Below are positions 1-8,591 of a DNA stretch of 45,721 bases, piece by piece (position 1 is the first letter of the stretch; the number at the start of each line of letters is the position of its first letter). The notes beneath the pieces are model-generated. The model worked only from the letters and a program-made list of their open reading frames with translations. It searched no databases and was not told the origin of the DNA. The position numbers and the translations under genes are program-made. Origin of the DNA: an uncultured Anaeromyxobacter sp. (GTDB taxonomy: Bacteria; Myxococcota; Myxococcia; Myxococcales; Anaeromyxobacteraceae); contig CAIQRS010000270.1 of assembly GCA_903874275.1 (NCBI GenBank), positions 1-45,721 of the forward strand. The letters are read 5' to 3'.

Positions 1-343
1 CTCGGACCCGCTCGCGGCCCGAGCGACACTTCTCCGACAGCTTCATCACCGTTCGGCTCTCCATCGCGCGAAGCGTCGCTTCATGGCTCCCTCGCTGCCC
101 CGCCTGTCATCGCCCGAGGAACTTGTGACGCAGTAGTGCTAGTTGGACGCAGGCGCTGACGCTTGGCTGCCAGTAAAGGTGCTGGAATGTCGCATCTCAT
201 GGCGTGTGACAAGCCTCAACCTGCTCGACGGGACTGCACGGATAGGTTACAAATCGAGGCTCTGCGTCGATCAGAAATTCAACTCAACGCAAGTTCTTCG
301 CTGTCCGAGCCGCGCCCGAACAGGCCGGCACCCGTGCCGTTTC
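1..343. other. Leading region without a recognisable gene
   Basis: I see no supportable gene in these 343 bases. A reading frame continuous with the downstream export gene is open from position 143, but its first 67 codons look unlike a signal peptide or any conserved domain, while a clear signal peptide begins at the ATG at 344. The stretch from about 230 to 300 is less GC-rich than its surroundings and probably holds the promoter of the export gene; I could not identify convincing -35/-10 boxes. Confidence 0.5.
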
Positions 344-1285
344 ATGATACCGCGCCTCTACCAAAGACCTGGAAGCATCCTTCTTCCGGCGATGCTCGCC
401 GCGCTCCTCCTCTCGCCGACCGCCGGCGCCCAGGAGGTCCCCGTAGGAGCGAGCGGGGTATTCGGCGCCAACGTGCAGCAGCAGGGCAGCCTCTCAGGTG
501 GTTGCGCCACCCCAAGCCCCGGGCAGCGCATAGACGTTCTGAGGTTCGTGGACCCGCAGCCACGACCGACTACGCCAGGCGCACAGTTGGGAGGTGCAGC
601 TGAAACCACTGCCCCGGGCGTGACACAAACGGCAGCGCCCACCGACTTCCAGAATTTCGTGGTCGCCTCGGTCGGAAGGCTCCTGCCCATCTTCGGGGAA
701 AGCCTCTTCGTGGCCCCTCCGAGCACGTTCTCTCCATTGGAAGGGCTCGCCCCGACCGCCGACTACCTCATCGGTCCGGGCGACGAGTTCCTGATCCGGG
801 GCTGGGGCCAGGTGGAGATAGATGTGATGGCCGTGGCCACCCGCGAGGGCACCATCAGCATCCCGCGCGTGGACGTCGTATCGGTGGCGGGCACGCGCCA
901 CCAGGATCTGCACGGCGCGATCCGGACCGCGGTGGGCCGCCCCTACAAGAACTTCGACGTGGCCGTCTCGCTGGGCCGGTTGCGCTCCATCCAGGTCTTC
1001 GTGGTGGGCCAGGCAGCGCGCCCGGGTCTGTACACGGTTGGTTCGTTGAGCACCCTGCTCAATTCCCCCTTTTCCTCCGTCCTCCGGGCCGGCGGTTCCG
1101 TCTTCTCGCGCCGCCACGTCGGCCTCTTCGGCAGCTCCGACGGCGAGGTGCTCATGCCCAACGACGCCATCGTCGTGCCCACCGACTACAACCCCACCAA
1201 CTGGGTCCGCGAGCTGAAGGACTGGTCCCAGATCTTCTTCAACTTCGGTCTGGGCGTGGCGGCCCTCAAGGTTCTGCTTCCCTGA
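344..1285 (+). CDS. Polysaccharide export protein (Wza/SLBB type), internally shortened
   Basis: Predicted periplasmic/outer-membrane export protein of 313 residues. The ATG at 344 is chosen because it gives a signal peptide (residues 1-29, hydrophobic LLPAMLAALLL, cleavage near AGA-Q). Residues 140-235 match the polysaccharide export domain: YLIGPGDEFLIRGWG, then GTISIPRVDVV, then an SLBB beginning at VFVVGQAARPGLYTVGSLS. The C-terminus (LMPNDAIVVP, then RELKDWSQIFFNFGLGVAALKVL-like ending) is the usual end of long multi-SLBB exporters. Family members of this type usually have several SLBB domains and are far longer; here the first SLBB runs straight into the C-terminal segment near residues 239-250, so the middle seems deleted in frame. 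It lies 9 bases before a Wzz-type gene, its usual partner. Whether the shortened protein still forms an export channel is uncertain. Confidence 0.75.
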   Translation: MIPRLYQRPGSILLPAMLAALLLSPTAGAQEVPVGASGVFGANVQQQGSLSGGCATPSPGQRIDVLRFVDPQPRPTTPGAQLGGAAETTAPGVTQTAAPTDFQNFVVASVGRLLPIFGESLFVAPPSTFSPLEGLAPTADYLIGPGDEFLIRGWGQVEIDVMAVATREGTISIPRVDVVSVAGTRHQDLHGAIRTAVGRPYKNFDVAVSLGRLRSIQVFVVGQAARPGLYTVGSLSTLLNSPFSSVLRAGGSVFSRRHVGLFGSSDGEVLMPNDAIVVPTDYNPTNWVRELKDWSQIFFNFGLGVAALKVLLP

Positions 1286-1294
1286 CGCGACCGC

Positions 1295-2500
1295 ATGAGC
1301 ACCGACCTTGATCACTCCCAGTCTGATAGTCCAGGCCCCACCCTGGGAGGGAGCGCGCTCGAATACCTGATCTTTGTGGGACGGCACAAGCGAATGATCG
1401 CATCCTGGACCGTCGCGACTTCTGTCGCCGCCCTCGTCGTCAGCTTTCTCCTGCCCAGCACGTTCACCGGGGTCACTCGCATTCTCCCTCCGCAGCAGGG
1501 GCAGAGCACCGCCGCCATGATGCTAGGTCAGATCGGTGGCGGATTCGGCGGACTTGCCGGGGCCGCACTCGGCATCAAGTATTCCTCCGACCTCTATGTC
1601 GCCATGCTCAAGAGCGACACCGTAGCGGACGCACTGATCGAGCGGTTCAAGCTCATGGAACTGTACGATGAGAAGGACCTGGTCGACGCTCGGAAGCGCC
1701 TTGCCAAGGACTCCCGCTTCCTCTCGGACAAGAGCAGCGGCATCATCGTCATCCAGGCGGACGCCCGCGCCCCTGCTCGCGCCGCCGAACTGGCCAACGC
1801 TTATGTGGAGGAACTCCACAAGCTCACCAACACGTTGGCCATCAGCGAGGCGGCGCAGAGACGGGCCTTCTTCGAGCGGGAGTTGCAACAGACCAAGGAG
1901 AAGCTGGCCGACGCCGAGGTGAAGCTGCGGGAGGCCATTGCGTCGGGCGGCCTCGTCTCGGTGGACGCCCAGGGGCGCGCTACCGTGGAGACGGTGGCCC
2001 GCCTTCGAGCACAGATCAGCGCCAAGGAGATCCAGATAGGCGCGATGAAGGCCTACGCCACGCCGTCGAACCCGGACCTGCAGCGAGCCGAGCGGGAACT
2101 CTCCGCCATGCGGCAGGAGCTCTCCCGGCTGGAGTCGGGAGTGCCCGCGGGCGATGTCGCGGTTGGCGGGGATGCCAGGGGAATGGGCAACATCCGGCTC
2201 CTGCGCGAGGTGAAATACAACGAAGTGATGTTCGAGCAGCTGGCCAAGCTTTTCGAACTGGCGCGCGTCGATGAGGCCAAGGAGGCTCCCCTCGTCCAGG
2301 TGATGGATCGGGCGGTCCCACCGAAGAAGAAGTCCGGGCCAAAGCGGGGCCTCATCGTGGCCGCCGCCACCGTCGGCGGCTTCATCGCCGCCGTGCTCGC
2401 CGCCTTCGCGAGCAACGCGCTCGACGACGCACGGCAGGACCCCGTGCGCCAGGGCCGTCTGGATGCCGTCCGCGCCGCCTGGTGGCGCCGAAAGCGCTGA
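1295..2500 (+). CDS. Chain-length determinant protein (Wzz/GNVR family)
   Basis: Inner-membrane polysaccharide co-polymerase of 401 residues that would set the length of an exported polysaccharide together with the upstream export protein. It has the family layout: a first membrane helix at about residues 34-54, a large periplasmic part with coiled-coil-rich sequence (about 180-290, with RAFFERELQQTKEKLADAEV), and a second helix at about 350-372 preceded by the basic/proline-rich PPKKKSGPKR typical of the family. No C-terminal BY-kinase domain is present: the protein ends shortly after the second helix with a basic tail (AAWWRRKR). The start has only a weak ribosome-binding site, suggesting translational coupling with the export gene 9 bases upstream. 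No glycosyltransferase, flippase or polymerase follows, so the pair looks like the edge of a larger locus or a remnant. Confidence 0.88.
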   Translation: MSTDLDHSQSDSPGPTLGGSALEYLIFVGRHKRMIASWTVATSVAALVVSFLLPSTFTGVTRILPPQQGQSTAAMMLGQIGGGFGGLAGAALGIKYSSDLYVAMLKSDTVADALIERFKLMELYDEKDLVDARKRLAKDSRFLSDKSSGIIVIQADARAPARAAELANAYVEELHKLTNTLAISEAAQRRAFFERELQQTKEKLADAEVKLREAIASGGLVSVDAQGRATVETVARLRAQISAKEIQIGAMKAYATPSNPDLQRAERELSAMRQELSRLESGVPAGDVAVGGDARGMGNIRLLREVKYNEVMFEQLAKLFELARVDEAKEAPLVQVMDRAVPPKKKSGPKRGLIVAAATVGGFIAAVLAAFASNALDDARQDPVRQGRLDAVRAAWWRRKR

Positions 2501-2537
2501 CCGACGCGCTCAGAAGAACCAGCCCGGTCCAGCCGGG

Positions 2538-5186
2538 TCACGGCCGCGTAGCCACCCACCAGAACGCGTTGGTCTGGCTGTTCCCGTCGTCCCACTCGGT
2601 CAGGGTGTTGACCTCGGTCCAGGCGGCCTCCCGCGACGTGGTCGCATGGGCCATGTACAGGAACCCCTTCCACCCCTGGGTCGCGGCGGCTGCGGCCGCC
2701 TGCATCTTCGTCCACGCGTCCCCGACCCAGGTCGGCGACACGAGATCCTCGCTCGCCGGCGTGTAGGGAAGCATCTGGATCCCGTACACGTACTCGGCGC
2801 CGGCCGCGAAGAAGGTGGAGAAGACCGCCTTGGTCGCGAAGAGGATGCCGACGCACATGTTGGCCGCGAACGGATCCTGGTACACCGCGGACGCCGCCGG
2901 GATCTGCCAGTAGGTGCGGGCCGAGTCGACCTCGAGCGCGAGGAGCACGCGTCCGAGCTCGTTCATCCGCGTGTCGCCGGTGGCGAGCCCCAGCAGGCGC
3001 AGCGCGTACCAGGCGTTGACGGCCTCCGAGGTCGATTCCTGGTTCTGGCCGTCGGCCATCTCGGAGAGCCCGGCGGCCCAGGAGTGGCCCCGGAAGGGGT
3101 CCATGTGGCGGAGGCGCGGGAAGCGGGGATCGGACGCGCTGGGATTGGCGATGTCGCGCACCAGGGCGAGCAGCCCGGCCCGGTGGGTCGCCGCGAAGGC
3201 CGGGTCGGAGCGGGCCAGGACGGCGGCGGCGTAGATGTGATACCCATAGTGAAAGTGGTGGTCGTTGTAGTGGCCGGCCCCGAACTCGGCGCCCGGATCG
3301 GCGAGCCCCCGGGTCGTGACCACGCCTCCCCAGGTGGTGTCGTAGACGAAGGGGTTCTCGTTGGTGCCGTCGAGCCAGGCCGCGACCAGCGGCGAGAGGC
3401 GGGCGCGGAGGGTGGCCGCGGTGGCGGTCTCGCCCAGATCGTCGGCGATCACGGCCAGGCGCGCCAGCTTGGCCAGCTGCTTCCCGCCGAAGTAGGGGTC
3501 CACGTCCACCGTGATCGGGTCGGGGACGAAGGAGGCGTCGGCCGCCAGCGCAGCACGCACCGCCGCCAGGTGGGCCGGGGCGACCGGCCGTGGGGCCGCG
3601 AAGCCGATGGTCGAGAGGGGGAGGCTCATCGTCCAGGTGCTGCCCTCCACGCCCTGGAGCGTGCCGCTCATCGTGGAGTAGGTGAGGCTGGTGGTCACCG
3701 GCGAGACCAGGCGCGCCATGTGGTGGGGCATCGCCGCGAGGAGCAGGGTGCCGGTGCCGGTGGTGGTGTAGACGAAGCGGAGCGTCGCCACGTCACAGGC
3801 GGTGGAAGCTTCCAGGCGTGCCCCGCGAGGCACGGCGCCCGCGTGCGCGTCGAGCACGGCCACCGAGGCCGGTGCCGGCGCGTTCGCCACCCGGAGGGTT
3901 CCCGCGAAGGCGGAGGCCGCCGCCATGTTGCCCGTGGTCCAGTTGAAGGTCACCGAGGTCGAGGCGTAGAGCACCCAGGTGCTCCCGTCGCTCAGCCCGA
4001 GCACGAACCGGGTGCCGGTCACCGGGCCGGGGGAGGCGGAGCCGTTCACGCTGGTGAAGGCGAAGGTCCCGGGCAGGAGCATGGGCCGGAGGCCGCCCGC
4101 GTAGTCGACGGTGACGTAGGGCATACCCTGGACGAGCGGAGCACTCATCGTCCCGCTGGCCACGCCATAGCGAAGCGTCACCGAGAAGAGGTCGTAGGAC
4201 TGCACGGCGTGCCGGGTGGTCCCGTCGAACTCGAGCGCGCCCAGCATGACCTGCTTCCGCTCGGGGACGATGATGGAGGTCGCGGTGTTGATCGGAGCCG
4301 CGGCGGCGACGTCGAGCCAGGCGGGCTCGGCCTTGAGCTGGTAGGGGAGGAAGTCGAAGCGGAGCCCGCCGTCGCCGAGCACCAGGTTCTGCCAGGAGGT
4401 GTTGGTCGGGAGCGGGGCCGTGGTCGATGCCCAGAGGGCGGTCGGCGTCTGCTGGCCGTTCCGGGTGGCGAACGGCGGGACCTCGGTCGCGAACGGGGTG
4501 TCCAGATCCAGCACGACCGGCCGACAGTCCTGGGTGCAGGTTCCGCCCTGGCAGGTCTGCCCCGAGGCGCAGGTGGTCCCGGCATGGGCGCCGGAGCAGT
4601 CGCCGCTGGCGCCGCAGTAGGTCGGGCTGGTCTGGGGGTCGATGCAGGCGCCGCCGCAGACGATCTGGCCGGCCTGGCAGACCACGCCGCAGACTCCGGC
4701 CAGGCAGGTCTGCCCCGACGCGCAGGTGGTCCCGGCATGGGCGCCGGAGCAGTCGCCGCTGGCGCCGCAGTAGGTCGGGCTGGTCTGGGGGTCGATGCAG
4801 GCACCGCCGCAGACCAGCTGGCCCGAGATCGGGCACGCGCAGGTTCCGCCCTGGCACGTCTCTCCCGAAGCGCACGTGCTTCCGGCCTGGGCGCCGGTGC
4901 AGGTTCCGCTGGCGCCGCAGTGGATCGGGCTGGTCCGGGGATCGACGCACGCGCCCTCGCACGCCACCTGTCCGGACGGGCAAGGCACCGCGCAGGCGCC
5001 GCTCGAGCAGACCGAGCCGACCGCGCAGATGTTGCCGCAGACCCCGCAGTTGAGGTTGTCGGCCTGGGTCTGCACGCAGACACCGCCGCAGGACACGGAG
5101 CCGTTCGCACAGGTGGACGCGACGCTGCAACCGGTCAGGGCGGAGAGCGCGAATAACAGGACCAGCCAATTCGTTCGGATGTGCAC
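2538..5186 (-). CDS. GH81 endo-beta-1,3-glucanase lipoprotein with cysteine-rich repeats
   Basis: Predicted surface lipoprotein of 882 residues cutting beta-1,3-glucan internally. I choose the GTG at 5186: AGGAG lies about 8 bases upstream and it yields a lipoprotein signal (TNWLVLLFALSALTGC). An ATG eight codons earlier (5210) is the alternative. Residues about 20-230 are cysteine-rich repeats with CGGACIDPQTSPTYCGASG units, seen in myxobacterial secreted proteins. The rest is a GH81 domain: YNDHHFHYGYHIYAAAVLA (near residues 638-656) carries the conserved aspartate/histidine motif, and NQESTSEAVNAWY (near 712-724) the two conserved glutamates, preceded by LRHMDPFRGHSWAAGLSEM. It is transcribed divergently from the long glucan operon and shares its operator-bearing intergenic region. 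Family assignment is strong; attachment to the cell surface is inferred. Confidence 0.9.
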   Translation of the reverse strand: MHIRTNWLVLLFALSALTGCSVASTCANGSVSCGGVCVQTQADNLNCGVCGNICAVGSVCSSGACAVPCPSGQVACEGACVDPRTSPIHCGASGTCTGAQAGSTCASGETCQGGTCACPISGQLVCGGACIDPQTSPTYCGASGDCSGAHAGTTCASGQTCLAGVCGVVCQAGQIVCGGACIDPQTSPTYCGASGDCSGAHAGTTCASGQTCQGGTCTQDCRPVVLDLDTPFATEVPPFATRNGQQTPTALWASTTAPLPTNTSWQNLVLGDGGLRFDFLPYQLKAEPAWLDVAAAAPINTATSIIVPERKQVMLGALEFDGTTRHAVQSYDLFSVTLRYGVASGTMSAPLVQGMPYVTVDYAGGLRPMLLPGTFAFTSVNGSASPGPVTGTRFVLGLSDGSTWVLYASTSVTFNWTTGNMAAASAFAGTLRVANAPAPASVAVLDAHAGAVPRGARLEASTACDVATLRFVYTTTGTGTLLLAAMPHHMARLVSPVTTSLTYSTMSGTLQGVEGSTWTMSLPLSTIGFAAPRPVAPAHLAAVRAALAADASFVPDPITVDVDPYFGGKQLAKLARLAVIADDLGETATAATLRARLSPLVAAWLDGTNENPFVYDTTWGGVVTTRGLADPGAEFGAGHYNDHHFHYGYHIYAAAVLARSDPAFAATHRAGLLALVRDIANPSASDPRFPRLRHMDPFRGHSWAAGLSEMADGQNQESTSEAVNAWYALRLLGLATGDTRMNELGRVLLALEVDSARTYWQIPAASAVYQDPFAANMCVGILFATKAVFSTFFAAGAEYVYGIQMLPYTPASEDLVSPTWVGDAWTKMQAAAAAATQGWKGFLYMAHATTSREAAWTEVNTLTEWDDGNSQTNAFWWVATRP
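4552..4985 (-). repeat. Tandem 153-bp repeats encoding cysteine-rich units of the GH81 protein
   Basis: Two almost identical 153-bp units start at 4552 and 4705 (offset exactly 153 bases, 51 codons); a third, more diverged copy follows from about 4855. The run from 4588 to about 4660 recurs at 4741-4813 with very few changes. Each unit encodes six or so cysteines in a CGGACIDPQTSPTYCGASG-type module. The near identity of two copies suggests recent duplication or gene conversion. Confidence 0.85.
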
Positions 5187-5227
5187 GAGGTCTCCTGGGG
5201 GCTCTTCCATCAACCAAGCTTGGGGAC

Positions 5228-5276
5228 TTGACAGTCCCATAGGCACCATATACTTGGTTCGGGAAGCGAACAAAGT
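5228..5276 (+). promoter_or_regulatory. Promoter and ROK-type operator A of the glucan operon
   Basis: A perfect -35 box TTGACA lies at 5228-5233. A TATACT box is at 5249-5254 (15-base spacing); measured to the conserved T before the operator (5251) the spacing is 17, as at site C. The inverted repeat at 5252-5276 has arms ACTTGGTTCG and CGAACAAAGT around a 5-base spacer GGAAG, with one mismatch between the arms. It overlaps the -10 region, so a bound protein should block transcription. It lies between the GH81 gene (start 5186) and the 5309 gene and could affect both. The regulator is inferred to be the ROK protein at 10037. Confidence 0.75.
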
Positions 5277-5308
5277 CGCAGTGCGCACCGAACCCTGAGG
5301 CAAGACAC

Positions 5309-8300
5309 ATGACACTCCGAAGGCAGTCGTTGCTCGTTGCCCTCGCCGTCCTCCCGGGCCTCCTGCTCGCAGGCTGCAGCAGTTCCAGCAGCGGCGCGAC
5401 CCTGTCCGCGATCGCCATCACGCCCAGTCCGCTCCGGCTGGCGGTGGGCGGGGTGGGGCAACTCGTCGTCACCGGGATCAACAGCGACGGCACCAGGTTC
5501 CCCATCACCGCGGGCCTGACCTTCTCCTCCGACGCCTCTGCCGTCGCGGCAGTCAGCAGCTCGGGTGTCGTGACCGGACTCGCCGAAGGCTCCGCCACCA
5601 TCACGGCCGCGGCCTCCGGCCTCACGGCCAACGTGACAGTGACCGTCTCCTCGCTGGCGCCGACGCTCGTCTCCATCGACATCATCCCCTCGAGCGCCCA
5701 GCTTGCCATCCGGGGGACCGAGCAGTTGACCGTGTCGGGGCTCTACAGCGACTTCTCGACCTTCAACGTCACGGCCGGCTCGACCTTCGTGTCCTCCTCG
5801 CCCGGCGTGGCCACGGTGAGCGCGGGCGGCCTGGTGACCGGGGTCTCGGCCGGGAGCACGACCATCGTGGCCACGCACACGGCCTCGGGCCGGATCGCGA
5901 CCGCCACCGTCTTCGTGGTTGGCGGCAGCGTGGCGCCCACCCTCGTCTCCATCGCGGTGACGCCGGCCAGCCCCACGCTGGCCCCGGGGGCGACGCAGCA
6001 GTTGACCGTCACCGGAACGTACAGCGACTCCTCGACGGCCAACCTCACGGCCGGATCGACCTTCGTCTCGTCCTCCACCGGTGCCGCGACGGTCAGCGCC
6101 GCAGGGCTCGTGACCGCGGTCGCCGTCGGAACCACGACGATCACCGCCACCCACACCGCCTCCAGCAAGACTGCGACCTCCTCGGTCACCGTCAGCAGCG
6201 GCGGAACGCCCACGCTCTCCTCCATCGCCGTGTCGCCGGCCTCCGTCTCGCTGGCCCTCGGGGGAACCCGTCAGCTGACCGTCACCGGAACGTACAGCGA
6301 CTCCTCGACGGCCAACCTCACCGCCGGCTCGACCTTCGTCTCCTCCGCCACCGGCGTGGCCACGGTCAGCGCCGGGGGGCTGGTGACCGCGGTCGCGGTC
6401 GGAACGGCGACCGTCACCGCCACCCACACCGCGTCCGGCAAGACCGCCACCTCCGCGGTCACGGTGAGCAGCGCGACGACCACGGGAGGCCTCGTCTTCT
6501 TCGACGGCTTCGACGCCGGCGTCACCTTCGTGGACTTCAGCGGATCGGCCAACGCCGTGACCATCGACGTCATCGAGAAGAACAACGGCCGCAGCTCGCT
6601 GAAGTTCGTCGTCACCGGCAGTGCGACCAGTTACTCCGGTGGGGCCTTCGTGGCGTCCTTGCCGAGGAACCTCTCGGCCTTCAACGCCCTGACCTTCTGG
6701 GCCAAGGCGAGCACCTCCAACACCCTGCCCGTCACCGGGATCGGGAACGACGCCGCCGCGCCCCAGGGGTTCTCCGCCGAGTCGCTCGACATCCCGCTGA
6801 CCGGAACCTGGACCAAGTACATCATCCCGATCCCCGTGCCGTCCAAGCTCACGTCGAACAAGGGGCTGTTCCACCTGGCCGACGGCGCCAACAAGAACTA
6901 CACGATCTGGCTGAACGACATCCAGTACGAGAACCTGCCGTCGTCCGAGGTCGGGCCGCCCACGCTCTCCGGCACCAACGTCGGCTGGGAGACCGGCACG
7001 ACCACCGTGGCCCTCGGTGCCACGCACCAGATCCCTTACGAGCCCAACACGGTCGGGTTCGCGCTCCCGGTGCTGCCGCACATCGGCAGGCTCACCAACG
7101 TGAGCTTCCGCTACTTCGACCTCACGTCGAGCGCACCGGGGGTCGCGACGGTGAGCGCCAACGGCCTCGTGACCGGCGTCGCGGCCGGGTCGGCGAACAT
7201 CACGGCCACGCTCGGTGGTCTGGCGGTCCCGGGACAGCAGGCCATCTCGGTGTCGGGTACGGCAGCGGCGGCGCCCGCAGCACCCCCCGCGGCGCCGACG
7301 GTGCTTCCGGCCGACGCGATCTCGCTCTTCAGCTCCACCTTCACGGGAACCGCGGCCGACAAGAGCGGCAACGTGGATACCTGGTTCGCGTCCTGGAGCG
7401 GAACTGGCGGCTCGGTGGTCGATTTCACCATCCCGGGCACGAACCACGTCGTGAAGAAGTACGAACTGAAGAACTACATCGGCATCGAGTTCATCGGCGG
7501 GCCGGATTCGACACCGCCGGTTGAGGTGGGTGCGAACGAGATCGACATCACCACGCCCGGGATGACCCACATGCACATGGACGTGTGGACGCCGGATGGG
7601 AGCCACCTGGTCATCAAGCTGCAGGATGCGGGGGCCGACAAGCTGGTCGTGAACGGCGACCCGGTCAAGCTGTGGCCCGTCTCGCTCACCGGCAAGAACC
7701 AGTGGATCTCCCTCGACCTCTCGATCGCCGCTGCCGAGAACCAGGGCGCACCCTGGACCGGAAAGAACACCGCGCAGATCGTCATCTCGCTCGACACCCC
7801 GAACGCGGGCGGGACGCTCTACCTGGACAACCTGTACTTCTACAAGTCCGGTGGTGGCGGGGGAGGAGGCGGCCCTGGCCCGACGACCTCGGCGGCTCCT
7901 CCGACGGCGCCGGTCGCCAACGTGCTTTCGCTCTTCAGCTCGACCTACGCGGGCACGGCGGCCGACAGGAGCGCCAACGTCAATTCGTACAACGCAACCT
8001 GCTTCGGTCCGGGTGGTTCCAGCGTGGCCGACTACACCATCCCCGGCACCGCGCACGTCGTGAAGCAGTACACGGTCCCTGCCAACAACTTCGGCATCAT
8101 CGAGCTGATCGGCGCCGTCGGTGGGACTCCGTCCCCGCCCGACTCGGCGATCTGCCACGGTGGGACGCAGTCGACCACCGGCTCGACCCTGATCGACGTG
8201 ACCACGATGACCGGAGGGCTCCGCTTCGACGTCTGGTCGCCCACCGGCTCGACGAAGGGAACCAACCAGCAGGTCGTCAGCGCCGATTCCACCAATACGA

Positions 8301-8518
8301 TCGCGGGTCCCGGCGCCGCGAGTGGCGCGTCGCAAGGAACCAGCTTCGGGAGCGCCACCAACCCCATCGCCGCCGGCCAATGGGTGACGGTGGACTTCCC
8401 GTGGGCGTCCTCCGGCCCGCCCGGAGCTCCTGCGGGGCTCAACAAGGTGGCTCTCGTCAAGCTCTTCTTCCTCGACGGCGGCACCTACTACATCGACAAC
8501 ATCTACTTCTACAAGTAG
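5309..8518 (+). CDS. Modular surface lipoprotein with BIG2 and beta-glucan-binding-like modules
   Basis: Lipoprotein of 1069 residues (signal ALAVLPGLLLAGC), first gene of the long glucan operon. It has no catalytic domain that I recognise. Order: four BIG2 immunoglobulin-like repeats (about residues 29-387, ending in GVATVSAGGLVTAVAVGTATVTA-like strands), a jelly-roll-like module (about 390-543, PRNLSAFNALTFWAKAS), a fifth BIG2-like domain (550-649), then two copies of a roughly 180-residue module (660-845 and 866-1069) separated by a nine-glycine linker. The latter modules begin with ISLFSSTF/LSLFSSTY and end with TLYLDNLYFYK/TYYIDNIYFYK, a type I know from proteins that accompany GH16 laminarinases. 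A role in holding glucan at the cell surface is inferred from this and from the operon. Start ATG has GAGG 9 bases upstream. Confidence 0.8.
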   Translation: MTLRRQSLLVALAVLPGLLLAGCSSSSSGATLSAIAITPSPLRLAVGGVGQLVVTGINSDGTRFPITAGLTFSSDASAVAAVSSSGVVTGLAEGSATITAAASGLTANVTVTVSSLAPTLVSIDIIPSSAQLAIRGTEQLTVSGLYSDFSTFNVTAGSTFVSSSPGVATVSAGGLVTGVSAGSTTIVATHTASGRIATATVFVVGGSVAPTLVSIAVTPASPTLAPGATQQLTVTGTYSDSSTANLTAGSTFVSSSTGAATVSAAGLVTAVAVGTTTITATHTASSKTATSSVTVSSGGTPTLSSIAVSPASVSLALGGTRQLTVTGTYSDSSTANLTAGSTFVSSATGVATVSAGGLVTAVAVGTATVTATHTASGKTATSAVTVSSATTTGGLVFFDGFDAGVTFVDFSGSANAVTIDVIEKNNGRSSLKFVVTGSATSYSGGAFVASLPRNLSAFNALTFWAKASTSNTLPVTGIGNDAAAPQGFSAESLDIPLTGTWTKYIIPIPVPSKLTSNKGLFHLADGANKNYTIWLNDIQYENLPSSEVGPPTLSGTNVGWETGTTTVALGATHQIPYEPNTVGFALPVLPHIGRLTNVSFRYFDLTSSAPGVATVSANGLVTGVAAGSANITATLGGLAVPGQQAISVSGTAAAAPAAPPAAPTVLPADAISLFSSTFTGTAADKSGNVDTWFASWSGTGGSVVDFTIPGTNHVVKKYELKNYIGIEFIGGPDSTPPVEVGANEIDITTPGMTHMHMDVWTPDGSHLVIKLQDAGADKLVVNGDPVKLWPVSLTGKNQWISLDLSIAAAENQGAPWTGKNTAQIVISLDTPNAGGTLYLDNLYFYKSGGGGGGGGPGPTTSAAPPTAPVANVLSLFSSTYAGTAADRSANVNSYNATCFGPGGSSVADYTIPGTAHVVKQYTVPANNFGIIELIGAVGGTPSPPDSAICHGGTQSTTGSTLIDVTTMTGGLRFDVWSPTGSTKGTNQQVVSADSTNTIAGPGAASGASQGTSFGSATNPIAAGQWVTVDFPWASSGPPGAPAGLNKVALVKLFFLDGGTYYIDNIYFYK
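5938..6471 (+). repeat. Tandem 273-bp repeats encoding BIG2 domains 3 and 4
   Basis: A stretch beginning ACCGGAACGTACAGCGACTC occurs at 6011 and again at 6284, an offset of 273 bases or 91 codons, with only scattered changes over the following 60 or more bases. Each unit encodes one BIG2-type immunoglobulin-like domain. The two preceding BIG2 domains are clearly related in protein but more diverged in DNA. Confidence 0.8.
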
Positions 8519-8543
8519 GGTTGGTTCGATCAACGAACAAAGT
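8519..8543 (+). promoter_or_regulatory. ROK-type operator B, inside the glucan operon
   Basis: Immediately after the stop codon of the preceding gene (8516-8518) is an inverted repeat with arms GGTTGGTTCG and CGAACAAAGT and a 5-base spacer ATCAA. Compared with the consensus the left arm has three changes and the right arm none. A weak -35-like TCGACA (8493-8498) sits in the end of the upstream coding sequence. Either a secondary promoter is regulated here or bound repressor blocks passing polymerase. Confidence 0.65.
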
Positions 8544-8591
8544 CCCGTGGCCCCACCACGGGACGCGCAATCCGCATGCGGAGGCGAGGGC

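Noticed and set aside
143-343. N-terminal extension of the export protein from position 143
   Set aside because: The extension shows no conserved sequence and would bury the signal peptide that starts at 344.
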